A stretch of DNA of 64,000 nt, taken from assembly GCA_022577435.1 (NCBI GenBank), contig JAKOON010000026.1:3736313-3800312 (forward strand), given 5' to 3'. Positions 34,201 to 46,483 of this stretch are shown here, in pieces. A program made the position numbers and the translations under genes. This stretch comes from Embiotoca jacksoni. Taxonomy: Eukaryota > Chordata > Actinopteri > Embiotocidae. Position 1 is the first letter of the stretch, and each line of letters starts with the position of its first letter. The notes beneath the pieces were generated by a model. It made no database searches. It was not told the DNA's origin and saw only the letters and a list, made by a program, of their open reading frames with translations.

Positions 34201-34704
34201 CACAAATCACTGAGGGATCTGAACTCATCGCGAGGTCACTTGCAACTCCGTTAATCGTGCGAGACTGCCGAGTGAGCTTTTAAAGTCAGTCGGACCAGCT
34301 GTCCCTTTCGCCACCGCGGAGGAGATCAACAGGGAGTTAACGAAGTCTTGGGAAAGTTAAAAAGAAACTCCTGGGAGAAGTGTGACATATAACACTCGCT
34401 GTAGCCAATCCATGTACAAAATGTCATCTGTTTAGACCTCATAACATTATGAAAGCTTTTACATTACAACTCACGACAGAACCGTTTGCTGTTCTTCGTC
34501 TCTCACATTGAGTCAGATTGAAAGCTTCCCAAAGATGACAGGAAGACTGCAGATGAAGCCGTTTTCTTTTTAACACATTTTTTTCTTTTTGGTCCACCGT
34601 GCGCAACACTAACCGCACCCCGAAGCTAAAACACGGGAAAAATAAAGTTGCAGATTAGTAGAAACAGTATGGCTCGAGGGTCGGCTTCGTTCACCCATCG
34701 GTCA
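31261..34704. other. Unique AT-rich stretch, no gene
   Basis: Homopolymers at about 32552-32562 (A), 33530-33548 (A) and 33610-33629 (T), and oligopurine runs at 34028-34130, break mixed sequence. The block 32220-32500 is repeat-free. A small dyad GATCTT-N4-AAGATC lies near 33916. Nothing coding is recognised. Confidence 0.4.
33610..33629. repeat. Poly-T tract, 20 nt
   Basis: Uninterrupted T run within unique sequence. Confidence 0.9.
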
Positions 34705-34845
34705 GAACACAACTTTCGTCTCAACTGAAATATCTCTGCAACCAACTCTCATGAAAATTTGATATTTCTTTCAGCAGATAAATGCTAGATTTTGGTGATT
34801 CACTGACTTTTCTTCGGCAGCTACAAAGAGGTTCACATCGGGAGT
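34705..34845 (-). repeat. Dispersed teleost repeat C, inverted fragment
   Basis: 'aactgaaatatctctgcaac', 'atgaaaatttgatatttc', 'ttttggtgattcactgactt' and 'aaagaggttcacat' are the complement of the modular part of repeat C (long copy at 9851-10415). It is a truncated and diverged copy. Confidence 0.6.
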
Positions 34846-35375
34846 TTTGTTGAATTTGAACTTTGATTCATACTTGGAAAAGTGCAAACTCGTCTTTTGC
34901 GGAAGTATATAGAATTATTGAAACGGTTTTTATTTTGCCTGGTTTTGCAGCCCCCTACTTTCATTGTTGAGTTTCATTGTAAACAATCAAAAGTCTTTTT
35001 TTCCCCCCACAAATCGTTGCGATGAGTGTGAAATCAGAGGCGGGATGTGAATTGTGCACATGGGCACAAACATGCAAACAAACAAATCAGGCTCTTAACA
35101 TTTAAAGACGGTGTTTAAAAGCGTGAACAAAAGCTCATGAGCTGATATTAGGTCTGAACCTCCTTGCGCGGGGAGCACCAAGATCTCTATTCAATTTTTA
35201 GAACAAACAAAACTACAATGCCTGACGGCCGAGTAACAGGAGCCTGTTCATATTGTCACGATCAACAGAACAGATCCAGCGTCGCTGTAGCCTGAGTCGA
35301 CACGTAGTAAGTGGCGATTGTTGACTCTTTCAAGCAGGTATGTTGTGAAGTTAAACCTTCACACTTCACTGCAAA

Positions 35376-35378
<3 letters not shown>

Positions 35379-35410
<32 letters not shown>
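35379..35410. repeat. (AC)16 microsatellite
   Basis: Perfect dinucleotide repeat followed by a short AT step. Confidence 0.97.
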
Positions 35411-35417
<7 letters not shown>

Positions 35418-35763
35418 GCTTTATACCAGGTGCTATAAACCCGTCACAGGCAAAACATAACACACGGTCCACGGTCATTGAGAACTTGAGCCAATTATGT
35501 TATTCATACCATCAACAATTGAAAGAAACACATTTGCAGTATTTTGTGAGTGTTTAAACCGACACAATACAAACTTCTACACCTTCAGCATGCTGGCTGG
35601 CCGCATGACTTTAATTCTCCACCTTATGACGTGACCCCTTAACCCGGACACATTCTCGCCAGGCTTACCAGCGAGATTTTATGTTGTAAAAGTCAATAAA
35701 AAACAATTCTTTTCCAAAATGATCATTGTTAAGATTATGAAAATAATTCAACTATATATTTTG

Positions 35764-35811
35764 TATATATATATGTATATATACATATATATATACATAT
35801 ATATATATATA
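35764..35811. repeat. (TA)n microsatellite with GC interruptions
   Basis: A TA-rich run is interrupted symmetrically by 'tgta' and 'taca' steps. It is largely self-complementary and so cruciform-prone. Confidence 0.93.
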
Positions 35812-36079
35812 GCCTATAAATTGTTAGTTTTCACACCAAACGTATTGGGGTTGGTTTGCCTTTTGCTGGGCCGGATCCCGCTGTTGCTACGGCAACTCCA
35901 AGCTACGGCCTGGCGCCATCGCTGACCTGCTGTAAATCAGAGATACACACCAGCTGATGGCTTACCAGAAAAAAAAACAAAAAAAAAACAAGGGCAAGAA
36001 GGGCTAAGCTAACAGACTCAACCCCTCCCGGCAGTAACACACATTGGTCGTGACCATTAATGAACAAATCTGCTGTGTG

Positions 36080-36099
36080 AAAAAAAAAAAAAAAAAAAA
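36080..36099. repeat. Poly-A tract, 20 nt
   Basis: Uninterrupted A run in unique sequence. No adjacent retroelement body is recognised. Confidence 0.9.
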
Positions 36100-39000
36100 G
36101 GCCCTCTGGACAGAGAATCATTTAAAATTAACAAGAGAGATGAAATCTCATCGCCGCTACAAGGTCAAGACCGTAACATCATTTGTTTTGCCACATCTCC
36201 CCCTTTAGCATGAATCACCTCGTCGCCCCCCTCCTCCCCTCCCCCCCATCTGTGCTCTCTCAGCTCTGTCCTTCAAACGCATCCTGTCGGACCGGTGTAA
36301 TTGCACCATGACAGGCCAGATTTCTCATCCCCATCAATCACTCATATGGAGATACGGGGGCCTATTCCTAACATGACTACTCCCACCCTCCCTCCTCCCG
36401 TTTCCTCCCTAATCTGCCTCCCCGTTTTACGGTTATGGTGATAAATAACAGATCCGGCGTTGGGCTGCCTTTCGTCCAAGCCCACGTTTCCTGGCCTGCG
36501 TCCTATCGGGGCCGGACCAGAAACACATGCGCGTTGAGTGATATATTGACCGTGTTGGGTTTGTGACAGCTTTTACTTGTGTTAGTGCTGTTGGGCTGCC
36601 TTTAAGCACTCCTTCGGTGTGGTATGTTACGTTTACTTTGTGCTTTGTGCACCGCCGTTAAGGAATTAATACGAGAGACTAAGACGGGGAAACATTTATG
36701 ATATAAATGTGTGGTTTATTTTTTTTTTAAGGAAATACTCACAAATAAATAAGGTTTTTAAAAAAGAATAATAAAAGAAAGCGTAAAAGGAAGAAACTTA
36801 AAGGTAGTTATAATTTTAGATCCGTCACAGCCTCAAAGGAGGTCAGTGGACAGAATCTGATACGGTAATGTGGGACTCCTCAGATCTGCAGAGAAAAGAT
36901 AAGAGCTCTTTAATAGAGCCGTGGCCTTTCTAAATAGCTCGTTCTGCTAGACCGCGGGATTAGTGTATACAATAGTATTGACCAGGAGAAGGATCTTTAT
37001 GCCCTTTAATTAATGTATTTGTTTGCCGTCTGAGGCTTTTGTTACATCCAGAGACAGATCGGTGCTGCGATAGGTTCACCGGCGGGCTATTCTATTCATA
37101 GCAGCGTGCGCTAATGAGTCACTGGAAAGCCTCTCTTCATCTGCACCGATATAAAGACCGTTTGTGTTGTGAGATGTTTTGTTTCTTAATAAAAGAACAA
37201 AAAGTGGAAAGAGTGCTTGCAGAGCCCGGTGACGAGATCTCGCTCGCGGAGCTATGGGAAAACTCTGAATTTACACAAGTGAAGCGCACTCAGTACAAAC
37301 GCAAACTCAAATCTGGGTTCTCATTGAAATTAGGTTCAGCTGTACTCGAGAGAACTGAACTGAATCTAAATTTAAATCTAAAAACTCGTGTGTTGTTTTC
37401 CCTTTTGAAATCCAAATACGAACGCTACTGTAGGTCCTAGAAACACTGCTGAAGTTGTCCTTGACCAAACCTCTCAGAGCAAGAGTTGGTCCCCTGGTGC
37501 CGGACTGTGGCTCAACATTGCTGCTAAATAGTTTGGATAGGTTAAATGCAGGAGGGCAAATCCTCCCCACGGCGGTGAATAAATAATAACTTATAGATTC
37601 GAAGTACCAGAGGTTCAACAGAAATGTTATAATTTTACACCCTGTTATTATGGTGCTAATGTCTTTGCATAGCGGACACCTCATGTTGGACATACTTGTC
37701 TGCGTTCGCTCAGTATCCATAACTGGCTTATGTAACTCCTTTGGACTGAAGTCAAAATCGGAAATGAGATACTAAAAGCTTGCAGGTGAACAATACGATT
37801 GACGATCTTGCTTTTCAAGTCCTTTGTTATGATGACACCGGTTCAACTTGGTGGAATTGCGGGATGGTTAATTAGACCGCTTCATGAATAAAGGCACAAA
37901 AATGCTAAATATTCACCTTGAGAATATTTCACATCAAATCTATTCAGTTTTAAAGATTTGCGTGCGAAAAACAACGTAGAAATAGTGACATTTCTGTTAC
38001 CCGTTCACCCAGCTGTTTTTATACAGATGAATGGAAAACGATTACGTGAAATGATTGCGGTTGGCTTTAATAATCGCAATCACATTATTGACAGACTTGA
38101 ACTTGTCCTGCTCCTCCTCACCCAAGAAAAGAAGAGGGGATTTTTAACCAAAACTATGGTACCAGCTTACTGCCAACTCTAACACTCACTATCATGACAG
38201 CCTAGTTTTTATATAAATATAACCGCGAATGACAAACAATAAAGACGGTCCTTAAGTTGTGATGTCACGTCTCTTCCACTCCCACACTGTGGAATTGTGA
38301 TTGGTTGATGCCTTTGAAGCTCAGAAAATTCAACCTCCTTCCTCCTTAAAAAAAAAAAAATGCAATATTCCCACAACGAAGATCAATATATGCAATAAAG
38401 TTTGATTAGAGCCAGCCGGCAGAACTGATACTTATACAAATACTGTACAGTTGAAAGCAGGAGAAATGCAGAGCAGGCTCGTGGATCTGTTGTTGGCATT
38501 ATGGGTAAAGACAGCGGCGGCCGTTCGCTCAGTAACTTGCTCGCACGCTCGGCTGCAGCGGTTTATTTTCTTAAATTGCTCATCCCGCCTGAAAAATCCA
38601 TCATCTGTAGAGCACATATTTCCGGCCTATATGCATCCTGCTGCTCCCACACACAAACACCGAGAGTAATAAAGAGACAGACGGAGGAAGAGACTGGCTT
38701 AAATGTCCCCACAGACTATTGGTCAGAAGTCTGCATTTACAGTAGGTAACCTTCCTCCCCCCAATTTGGACCGGCGAACACAAACAAATCAATTCTCCCA
38801 GAGCTGGAAACAACAGAGCCAAGGGCGAAGTCTCCTCCCCGATCCTTGATGCCAACCAGAAAAACCAACTGGATAAGTTTTTATTGCTTGAAGGCTTCAG
38901 ACATGAGAAAACCACAATAATCTGGCCGAGGGAGAATATTGTTCACAAACACTGAGTTTTCTCAAAAGTTCAAGGATTACAGCAGCATTGAGTTTTTCGC

Positions 39001-39592
39001 TTTAAGAGAAAATCCCGCGCTCCACCCCTTTTAATTCACATTTTGCAGTTCAAGAGAGATCTAATTTAAAGCTGCATTAGCTCCCTTCTTCCAGCCCCTC
39101 TTTTAACATTTCCAAGGTTTTCTATTTGAATTCTCCATCACATATTTCCCCCATGAAAGAAATCTATGGCAATCTAAAGGCAAACTTCCCCTACTGTGTA
39201 CTCCGCATTGCTGCTTTTGTGTTGAGGAAGGCAGGAAAAAAAAATAAAGAAGAGAGAAAGAGAGAGCGAGAGAGACGCAGCTTTCATGTTCTTTTTAGGC
39301 TGTAGCTTTGATAAATGGTATAGTGGTCACAAAAAAGCATTCTGGCTTGTTCAAAAGGATCAAACTGAAATATGAGAACAACAACGGCTCCCCTCTGAAC
39401 TGATAGCTGTGACATTTTCATCCTCACAAAGAGCCGACAAAACCTCAGTTCTTTGGCGTTTTCTCCTACATTTCTTCCCCATTACCGCTTGATTGAAAGC
39501 AATGACAAAGAGCCCTTTCAGTGAAATTTGCACAGGCCTTAACGGTAATCTTTAACACAAAACAAAACAAAAGATAACAAAGAAACATACAG

Positions 39593-39613
39593 AAAAAAAA
39601 AAAAAAAAAAAAA
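39593..39613. repeat. Poly-A tract, 21 nt
   Basis: Uninterrupted A run. Confidence 0.9.
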
Positions 39614-40172
39614 TCCCAATATTTTCATGTACCGAGATGTACTGGAAGTAATTACGACGCCTGTTGGAAACGTCGCGGCTTGTTTGCTCGACACCTCGGG
39701 CAAACAAGAAACAAGAAAATCTCAAAACCGGCGTTATAGCGGGCTTCCCCTGTAATCTCACAGCTCGTTATGATTGAAAGAGAAACACAGACCGTGCTAT
39801 TTTAGTGACGCCAGCCCACACGTTAGCCAGACATAGGATTATCCTTCTATCCTCGTTTTCGCCGAGTTGTGTTGTCTAGACACAGCTGACCCGACAGGGA
39901 CAGATTTGCCAACAGTCATGGGATGGATGGGAAGGCCGAGGGGCCCGTTTATGACGCGCATGAGTGGAGCCCAATCCATATTTTGTCAACACTCCTCGTC
40001 AAATCATCAGTGCAGGTGTTTCGCACCATGTGGCTCCAGGTTGTTTATTTATTTTTTTTGGCTCCTCCCCCTCCCCATCTGTGGCTTCTGCTCCACTGGG
40101 CCCCCCGCCCTCAGAAATATGGCAGTCTGCGGCGTTTCCGTACAGGTTAATGGACTTCTAACCCCCTCGTCA

Positions 40173-40193
40173 CTGATTAGCATGATTAATCAG
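40173..40193. promoter_or_regulatory. Inverted CTGATTA / TAATCAG pair
   Basis: The perfect 7-bp inverted arms are separated by 7 bases that add another ATGATTA core, so three ATTA/TAAT cores fall within 21 bp. The spot lies in a unique, repeat-free block. A homeodomain-factor site is plausible but not shown. Confidence 0.35.
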
Positions 40194-41133
40194 ACAGCGG
40201 CGCACTCCCCGATTCCCCTCCTCTCCTCTTTCTCCACCTTCGCTCACTCGCTCCTCAGTTCCTGCCAGATGGTATCAATGCAAAGCTAAGAGCAGAGGAA
40301 AATCAAAAGTAGGCTTCAGAGGCTTGAACACCAAGGAAGCTCCGCGGTTACCTCCCGCTGTTCTCGTCACACATTTACAGGCTTCGTGCGCTCTATAGAA
40401 TATAACCCCGGGAGAGAGCGCGAATGAGTTCTGACTGCACTTCTTGGAACGTGACTTCTACAGCGTTGTACAAATATAGAAATAAAGCAGTGTGTGTACC
40501 TGCATGTGATCGTTATCCTCGTGTAATGATGCCCTCTTGCAACTGTGATTATAAACGACTTCAATTCAGACTCAAAAGTATAAAGCAACCTCAAGCAATG
40601 AAATAATTCAGCCTTTTGTGAAACTCCGTCTTTCCTTTCTCGCCAAAACTAAAATGAGAGGAGCACTATACCACTTTATTGTCTGCACAATAAATATAAA
40701 GCTGTAGCCAGCCTCTGTTTACAGTCTTTATGCCCTGCCAATGGAACCAGCTGCTTTTCTGTTGCTACACATTTACCGCACAGGCACCTGAGCGGTGTCG
40801 CTCTTCTGAACCGAACTCCTGGCAAGACAGCAAATGAGAGCATTTTCCCCCCCAAAATGGTGAACTCGTACACGATTTTATCCACACAGCAGCAGTGCAG
40901 AGTGGAACGGGTCGTTTACTTTGATGGTGTGTTGGCGGTCTGCTGGTCTGAACAAACTGTGCATGTGTTGAAGTACCTGTGAGATTCTGGAATGAAGCCA
41001 CCAGTAATAATGAAACGTACTGAAGATCAAGCATAACTGCAGAATGGATTTGCATTGATTGCAGACAAACTATCAAAATAAGCTTTAAAGTAATGACAAT
41101 TTTACAGATGGCAAGTTTAAATGAGTGTGTTTA

Positions 41134-41868
41134 AGTATCCCGGTTTTGTGGCTTATCCTGATTTTGATCACATTTACAAAGCTGTTTTTTTTCCGTGTTC
41201 CTGTACACACGATCATAACCGTATGCAGGTTTCTGATCATCTGTTCTTTAATTTCTCATATTTCATAGTCCAGAGGCCTGGATCAGGCGTTCCAGGTAAC
41301 TTAATCCAGGTTTATCAAAACCAGTATTCGATGTTTACATGTGCAACACCAACCCGGTATCCCGCCAAAGTGTGTATTCCACTCGTCAGTCCAGGAAAGG
41401 ATACCGTGTCGGTGTCACGTTTTTGCCTCGCCTGGGCGTGAAAAGTACACGCACGTATGTCTGGGGTCGAAGAAGAAGGAGGTCACGTGACGAAGTACAA
41501 AGAGCGACGAAGCCCACGTCGGGAGGAGTTCGAGGATGGTTAGATAGAACAAACGCAGGACTTTCACCCATGAGACCGTGTGTTTGATTTCTTGTAATTT
41601 GCGTACATGATGTAACATATTCAACCTCCATAATTTATATATTTAACCCTATAACTTATGTGATGTACGTAATGTTACTGAAATTAGTTATTATAAACCA
41701 ACCTATGATTTTTTTCCTACATGTAACCATGTAGTTTTTGGTTCCTAAACTGAAGGTACCTTTCCGTTTCACACATAGGCGAGGCCAAACTTGGACACTG
41801 TCATGGTATCCTATAGCAACACGTATCCCGGATACTCCAAAAAAAAATCCAGCCATAACCAGGATACT
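41134..41868. mobile_element. Candidate non-autonomous DNA transposon with terminal inverted repeats
   Basis: The left end begins AGTATCCCGGTTTTGTGGCT. The right end, read on the other strand, begins AGTATCCTGGTTATGGCT. These agree over most of ~18 bases with one small gap. The 735-base interior carries more 'ggtatccc' and 'tatcccgg' motifs in both orientations and no transposase. A target-site duplication is not obvious, so the exact ends are uncertain. Frames inside (41121-41631) are chance. I do not recognise the family. Confidence 0.4.
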
Positions 41869-42176
41869 AGTGAACGTGTCGACGCACTCAATATCAAACA
41901 GGAATTAGGGAAACGGTCTACGCCGAGAGAACCAGAGATGCAAAGTCGTTTGGCACACGGAGAGTTGTTGGACGGCCGAGTGCCACAATTACATCTCGCT
42001 ATCTGTTATTAGTTCAGTCACAGAAATGACATCCGCAAGTACAAAGGCATGAAAAATCCAAAGCCCCTTGGTCGGTGTCATTAGCTGGAAATGTTTAGGT
42101 GATCTCCAAATCTTAGGAGGTGAGAATTCAGCCGGGCTCTGGAGAAACGATGGCGAGATATTTCTGTCTGCACCCG

Positions 42177-42212
42177 CCCCCCCCCCCCCACCACACACAC
42201 ACACACACACAC
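42177..42212. repeat. Poly-C tract followed by (CA)n
   Basis: Thirteen C at 42177-42189, then a CA dinucleotide run from 42192 to 42212. Confidence 0.95.
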
Positions 42213-43776
42213 CACCTCCCACACAATGTACTTCCACTCTGGTTATAGCAATGAATATAATGATTCAGTAGAGAGGTGGCAGATTGCCACAGTGTTTTCT
42301 CTGAGAGGGAAGTGTTGATGAGAGACTGCGCCTGGTTTATTTTGGCTTTCATTTATAACACAGCGGTGATGTGTTTATGAAGGAAGCAATTTCCCCCCCC
42401 CAAAAAAGACAGAGGGCTATTTTCTAACAACTGCACGATAAACTCTTTGGAACTTTGAAATAACACATTGACTCAAGGCCTTTCTGTATTTTGTAAGCCA
42501 TAAACGCATGATTTAATCTCGAAGCCAATTCTCTCCATTCTCATTGTGGCGTCACTGTGTTTCGGGGTGGGCGAGCTTACAGAGCGTGCGGGGAAATGAG
42601 AAAATGGGTTTCAGCTGCAGCCCTTTCAGAACTCCACCAAAGTCCCACGAGGCATTCTCATTTCAAATTCGGAGACAAAATAATTAGAGACCATTTTGTT
42701 GAGGGGAGCCTTCATTTAAATCAGATCAAAGACCTGTGCGGGGACGCGGTAGCTCTCCAAGATGTAGGGTCCATGTTTTCTTTAGTCTCTTTGGAGGCTT
42801 TCCAAAGTCTTCATTCCAAATGGAAGTCAATGTAGAGGTTTTGGGGAACCCACGCAGCTCTTTCGACCACAGTCATTTTCTTAATCTCCCCTTGCGGCCG
42901 TCTTTGTGACTCTAAGTGCACCTTAAGGGGAACTTTCAGAAGAAGTGCTGACTGTTGTTGCTTGTGTGATCTTTTTTTTTTGTTTTCTTTTTTTTTTTGT
43001 GTTGTTGTTTCAAAATTAATCACCGTGCTTGCTAGCTGCCAGCTGCCAGATGATGATCTCAGTAACTAGGGCAAATGTATTTTCTCAATATCTGACGGGC
43101 TTGAAAACCAAAAACAAAAAAAATAGAAGATTAAACCCGGAAATAACATGAAAAAGAACCTTTATATCCCTTTCAATCTGTATCAAATTTCAAGGGTGTA
43201 TTTGTGATGTTCACATCTGCCATGTTTTTTTTTATCCCTTCAAAGAAGTCATAGATCAGATTTTCTAAAAAAAAAAATCTATTTGAAATGAATCTCAGAT
43301 GAATGTAGCACATTGGTATTACTGACCTAATCTTATTGCCATGCAGGTATTAACTTTAGTATCTGAGGAATTACAGTGAAACTGTATTTGCTTATCTGGT
43401 TAAATCCTCTAAACCAGTGATTTCAGCCTGTATTGTTAGACCCCAACAGGAGAGTCCGGGTAACCCTTATCTTGTTCTAATTATATAACTGAAGGGATTT
43501 ATGATTTAACACACTTTATTATTATAATGAAATATACAAGTTTATTTACCTGTTTAAATTTGCACTATTTGATGGCAGAGTCTGGACTGTTCAACCATTC
43601 ATCTGCTAACTGTTTCAGGTCTCTAGCTCCAGTACTTCCACTTATTCATTACTTTTACGCTGGATGACTGTTTGAGCTGTTCATCCGTGACTTTAGCTCA
43701 TTAGTTTCAACTGTTTTGTCAATTAAGTTTAGTTAGTTCCAACAGTTCGTTCTTTACTATTTCTATTTTTGACTAG

Positions 43777-43790
43777 CCCCCCCCCCCCCC
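43777..43790. repeat. Poly-C tract, 14 nt
   Basis: Uninterrupted C run in AT-rich surroundings. Confidence 0.9.
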
Positions 43791-44388
43791 TCTGTCACAC
43801 CAATTTGTAATCCTATTTGGTTGTTTACCTCTTTAACATAATTATGTTGATCAATTTTTGTAATCAAGTCATGATTTCTATCTCTTACCTACATTAATTA
43901 GATGAGCTTTCCACGTACACTCGAGCAGCTGCGGCGGCACCCCCCGCGGCGCGAGAAACTCTTGTTAGGAACCAGTCAAAGCCGTCCCCACCTGCTATGT
44001 TCAATATGCTGAAGGGCCAAAACATGCAAATCCGTCAAATCTGTCAAAAGTTAAAAAAAAAAAAAAAAAGTGTTTAATGTCAAATTCTTTTGTGCTTTTA
44101 TCCACAAATATCTTAAAGCCAGTCTGCAACTGCGAGCAACCGGCTGAATATATGTTTCTGACTTTTTCGAAATTCATAACCAAATTCAAAACGATCTATA
44201 ATTGATGATTCACTCGGTCAGACAACAAACATCACATCACGCCGTGAGGAGTCGCGGCCTATTAAACACATCTGTGGCTCCTGTGGACAGTGTGTGTTCA
44301 TGTATGTTTGAACACTATAATTGCCTGTCAGCGGATTCTGAAGCTGAAGAGTTAATCACACTCAGAGTGTGTGTATAGTGCGCGTGCG

Positions 44389-44391
<3 letters not shown>

Positions 44392-44422
<31 letters not shown>
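44392..44422. repeat. (GT)n microsatellite, 31 bp
   Basis: Perfect GT run preceded by alternating 'gcgcgtgcg' purine-pyrimidine sequence. Confidence 0.97.
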
Positions 44423-44425
<3 letters not shown>

Positions 44426-44587
44426 CATGTGTTGATATAGCTGACAGGTGAGTGACAGGTTTGGAGTTCGCTGCAGATGGCTTTGCACATTACGAGGGGG
44501 AACATTAAATGAAAAAGGAGTGATCACTGTTTGAATGCGGTGCCACGTCCTCAGGATGTCAACTGTTATATCTGTGTAACAACCGTT

Positions 44588-44609
44588 CATTGAAAAGGCT
44601 TTTTCAATG
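44588..44609. other. Perfect 9-bp inverted repeat
   Basis: CATTGAAAA and TTTTCAATG flank a 4-base GGCT loop. It could fold as a hairpin or bind a dimeric factor. No gene end is near to make it a terminator. Confidence 0.5.
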
Positions 44610-45724
44610 GCTGACCTGTTAGTTTAATGATGTTCCCGTTCCTATATGTACCAATAAAAAGCAATTAGTTCGATGGCCTAAATTTACGAAATGCGGTGTG
44701 AAATGCTGTGTAACTAAAACGAAGTGTGTCATCCGTGTATCTGCACTCCAGCTGCCTTTGATGTACCTTTGAAACAAGCTTCAAAGCTCGAGGACCGGCT
44801 CTGTTTTTTGCACTGATGTCTTGCAGAGGGCGCGAAGGGCTGTGCTGCTACAGCACAAGATATGAAGTCTTTCACTTGTGGGGCCGAAGAAGCAACTGCG
44901 GGGCGGCCTCGGTCCCAGAGTTAAAAGGAGGGTACGCTTTGGACAAATGACCCGTGTGTCCCGCGATAAATGAAAAATAACTCGGGCAAGCGTTTGGGCC
45001 TATTTGCGTTCAAGGTCACCGGAGGCTGGAGTCTTTCTATCCCCAACAAACACGGGGAAGAGTCGCACACATATCAACGCAGACACACAGCGCGGGCAGC
45101 TGTGGGTCCAAAAGCGTTTCATGTGGTCTCCTGTGCCACATCTCGTTTTTTTTTTTTTTTTTTTTTAAAGGCGGCTCAGAGTTTTCAGTGTTGGTCAGAT
45201 TGGAGATGTTTTTAGAGACCAAAGTCATTTCCTCGAAAAGTTCAGCGTACGTCGTCGAGTGATCAAAAGCAGATGCGGTCTGGAAAAGTGCGCCGTCGCT
45301 AAACAGCGGTCAGCGATTGTCACTCAGGCGCGACTGCTTTTCAACTGGTTTCAACGTTTATGAGCTTGCTGGTTGGGTTAAGCGGTGTACGACTGCTGTA
45401 ATCACACGACGCGCAATAGTCCAAGGTTGGGTTTAATTTCAATTCCAAATTACTTACATTTTTTTTTTGTCAAGTGTAAACATCCCCATTCGACATGGTT
45501 CAAAAACACGCTACAATTAGAGAGCAATACAACCAAGCCAATGCTTGTTGTAACCTGGGTCTATTACAGCATAATGAGGGGGATGGTTTGAGGTCACCTG
45601 AGTCCGCCTGAACTAAACTACCTTTCATGTGTCTGAACAAACATGCAGTCATCACCCCTCTACTCAAATTACTGAATTGTTTAAACAAATGAGGCGTAAC
45701 AAGCTTCAGCCCATTTTTCACGGG

Positions 45725-46099
45725 CCGGTACCAGCTCAGCTCAACTGTTCTTCCTCTTTGTTTTTTTTCGTTGGGTAAAAGTTGTAGATAATACCTGGTG
45801 CTTTTTTTTTTGGTGTCACCGCCATTAAAAGTTCCAAAAGAGTTGAGCTGACACCGAAAGGTGACGTGAATACGCTGTAGACCCCTCACTGGTCGGGACT
45901 TCCTGCACCTACCCGGGATTGCTGACAGCTACCGTAGCGGCCGCAATTTGTTGTTTAATTTACTGGATTACTCGATTAATAGCGAACCACAAAATCACAC
46001 TGATTCCGATAGCGTCGCCGTAGTAACAACCCTGCATGTCCTCGAATCAAACCTGGACCCAAAAGCGAGAAGTGTTGAGTGGAGTGGAGCTGGTACCGG
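45725..46099. mobile_element. Candidate non-autonomous DNA transposon (CCGGTACCAGCTC ends)
   Basis: The left end CCGGTACCAGCTCAGCTCAAC (45725-45745) is matched on the opposite strand at 46074-46099 by CCGGTACCAGCTC, then a short expansion, then ACTCAAC. The shared 13 terminal bases and the subterminal block define a ~375-base element with no transposase. Similar 'ggtaccagctc' ends occur, as I recall, in a dispersed fish repeat. No clean target-site duplication is visible, so the true ends may lie a few bases outward. Confidence 0.5.
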
Positions 46100-46452
46100 T
46101 AGTGGATAGGTCCTTCGGTGATCTTTGGAGCAGCTACTTGGTAGCTTCGGACAGAAGTCACTCTGACACTACTTTTGCCTTTTGTTACGTTAGAAACATT
46201 ATTTGTATGAACACGTGATTTTCTTTCTGCGATGATAATAATAACACAAGAGAGAAACAGTATACATTTCTCGGGCCATATTTTTGCAGCTCTGTAATAA
46301 CTTTGTTTATTCAAACGTCAGTCTGGCTCCTCATACGGAGCTTTTATGTTTTCATTGTCTGGCTGTAGCAGGACGATGACTGCCGGGGCTTTATTTCTAA
46401 AAAATACGCACTGAAGTGTGACTGCATGAATTGAAAAGTTTCGCCTACCTAC

Positions 46453-46483
46453 TACGGCTTTTCAATGAGGCAGAAAAGCCGTA
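46453..46483. other. Perfect 11-bp inverted repeat
   Basis: TACGGCTTTTC (46453-46463) and GAAAAGCCGTA (46473-46483) pair fully around a 9-base loop. This is the longest perfect short dyad I found outside microsatellites. Read as RNA it would fold stably, but the stem is too short for a microRNA precursor. A GATAAAAG TATA-like motif follows at about 46547. Confidence 0.55.

Larger units (their letters stand above)
34846..41133. other. Unique stretch with microsatellites, no gene
   Basis: Microsatellites are listed separately. The blocks 36260-36360 and 39900-40210 are repeat-poor with homeodomain-type motifs. The longest frames (37114-37440, 37307-37720, 39867-40289) match nothing I know. Purine-rich simple sequence lies at 39240-39277. 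No gene is supported. Confidence 0.4.
41869..45724. other. Unique stretch with microsatellites, no gene
   Basis: Simple repeats are listed separately. T runs occur at about 42972-42998 and A runs near 44053-44069. The stretch 43380-43770 has loosely repeated 'ttcatc' and 'actttagctcatta' blocks that may be a very old repeat. No coding sequence is recognised. Confidence 0.4.

Noticed and set aside
39867..40289. 140-codon frame with hydrophobic segment
   Set aside because: Ordinary chance frame with two overlapping frames in the same stretch and no recognisable similarity.
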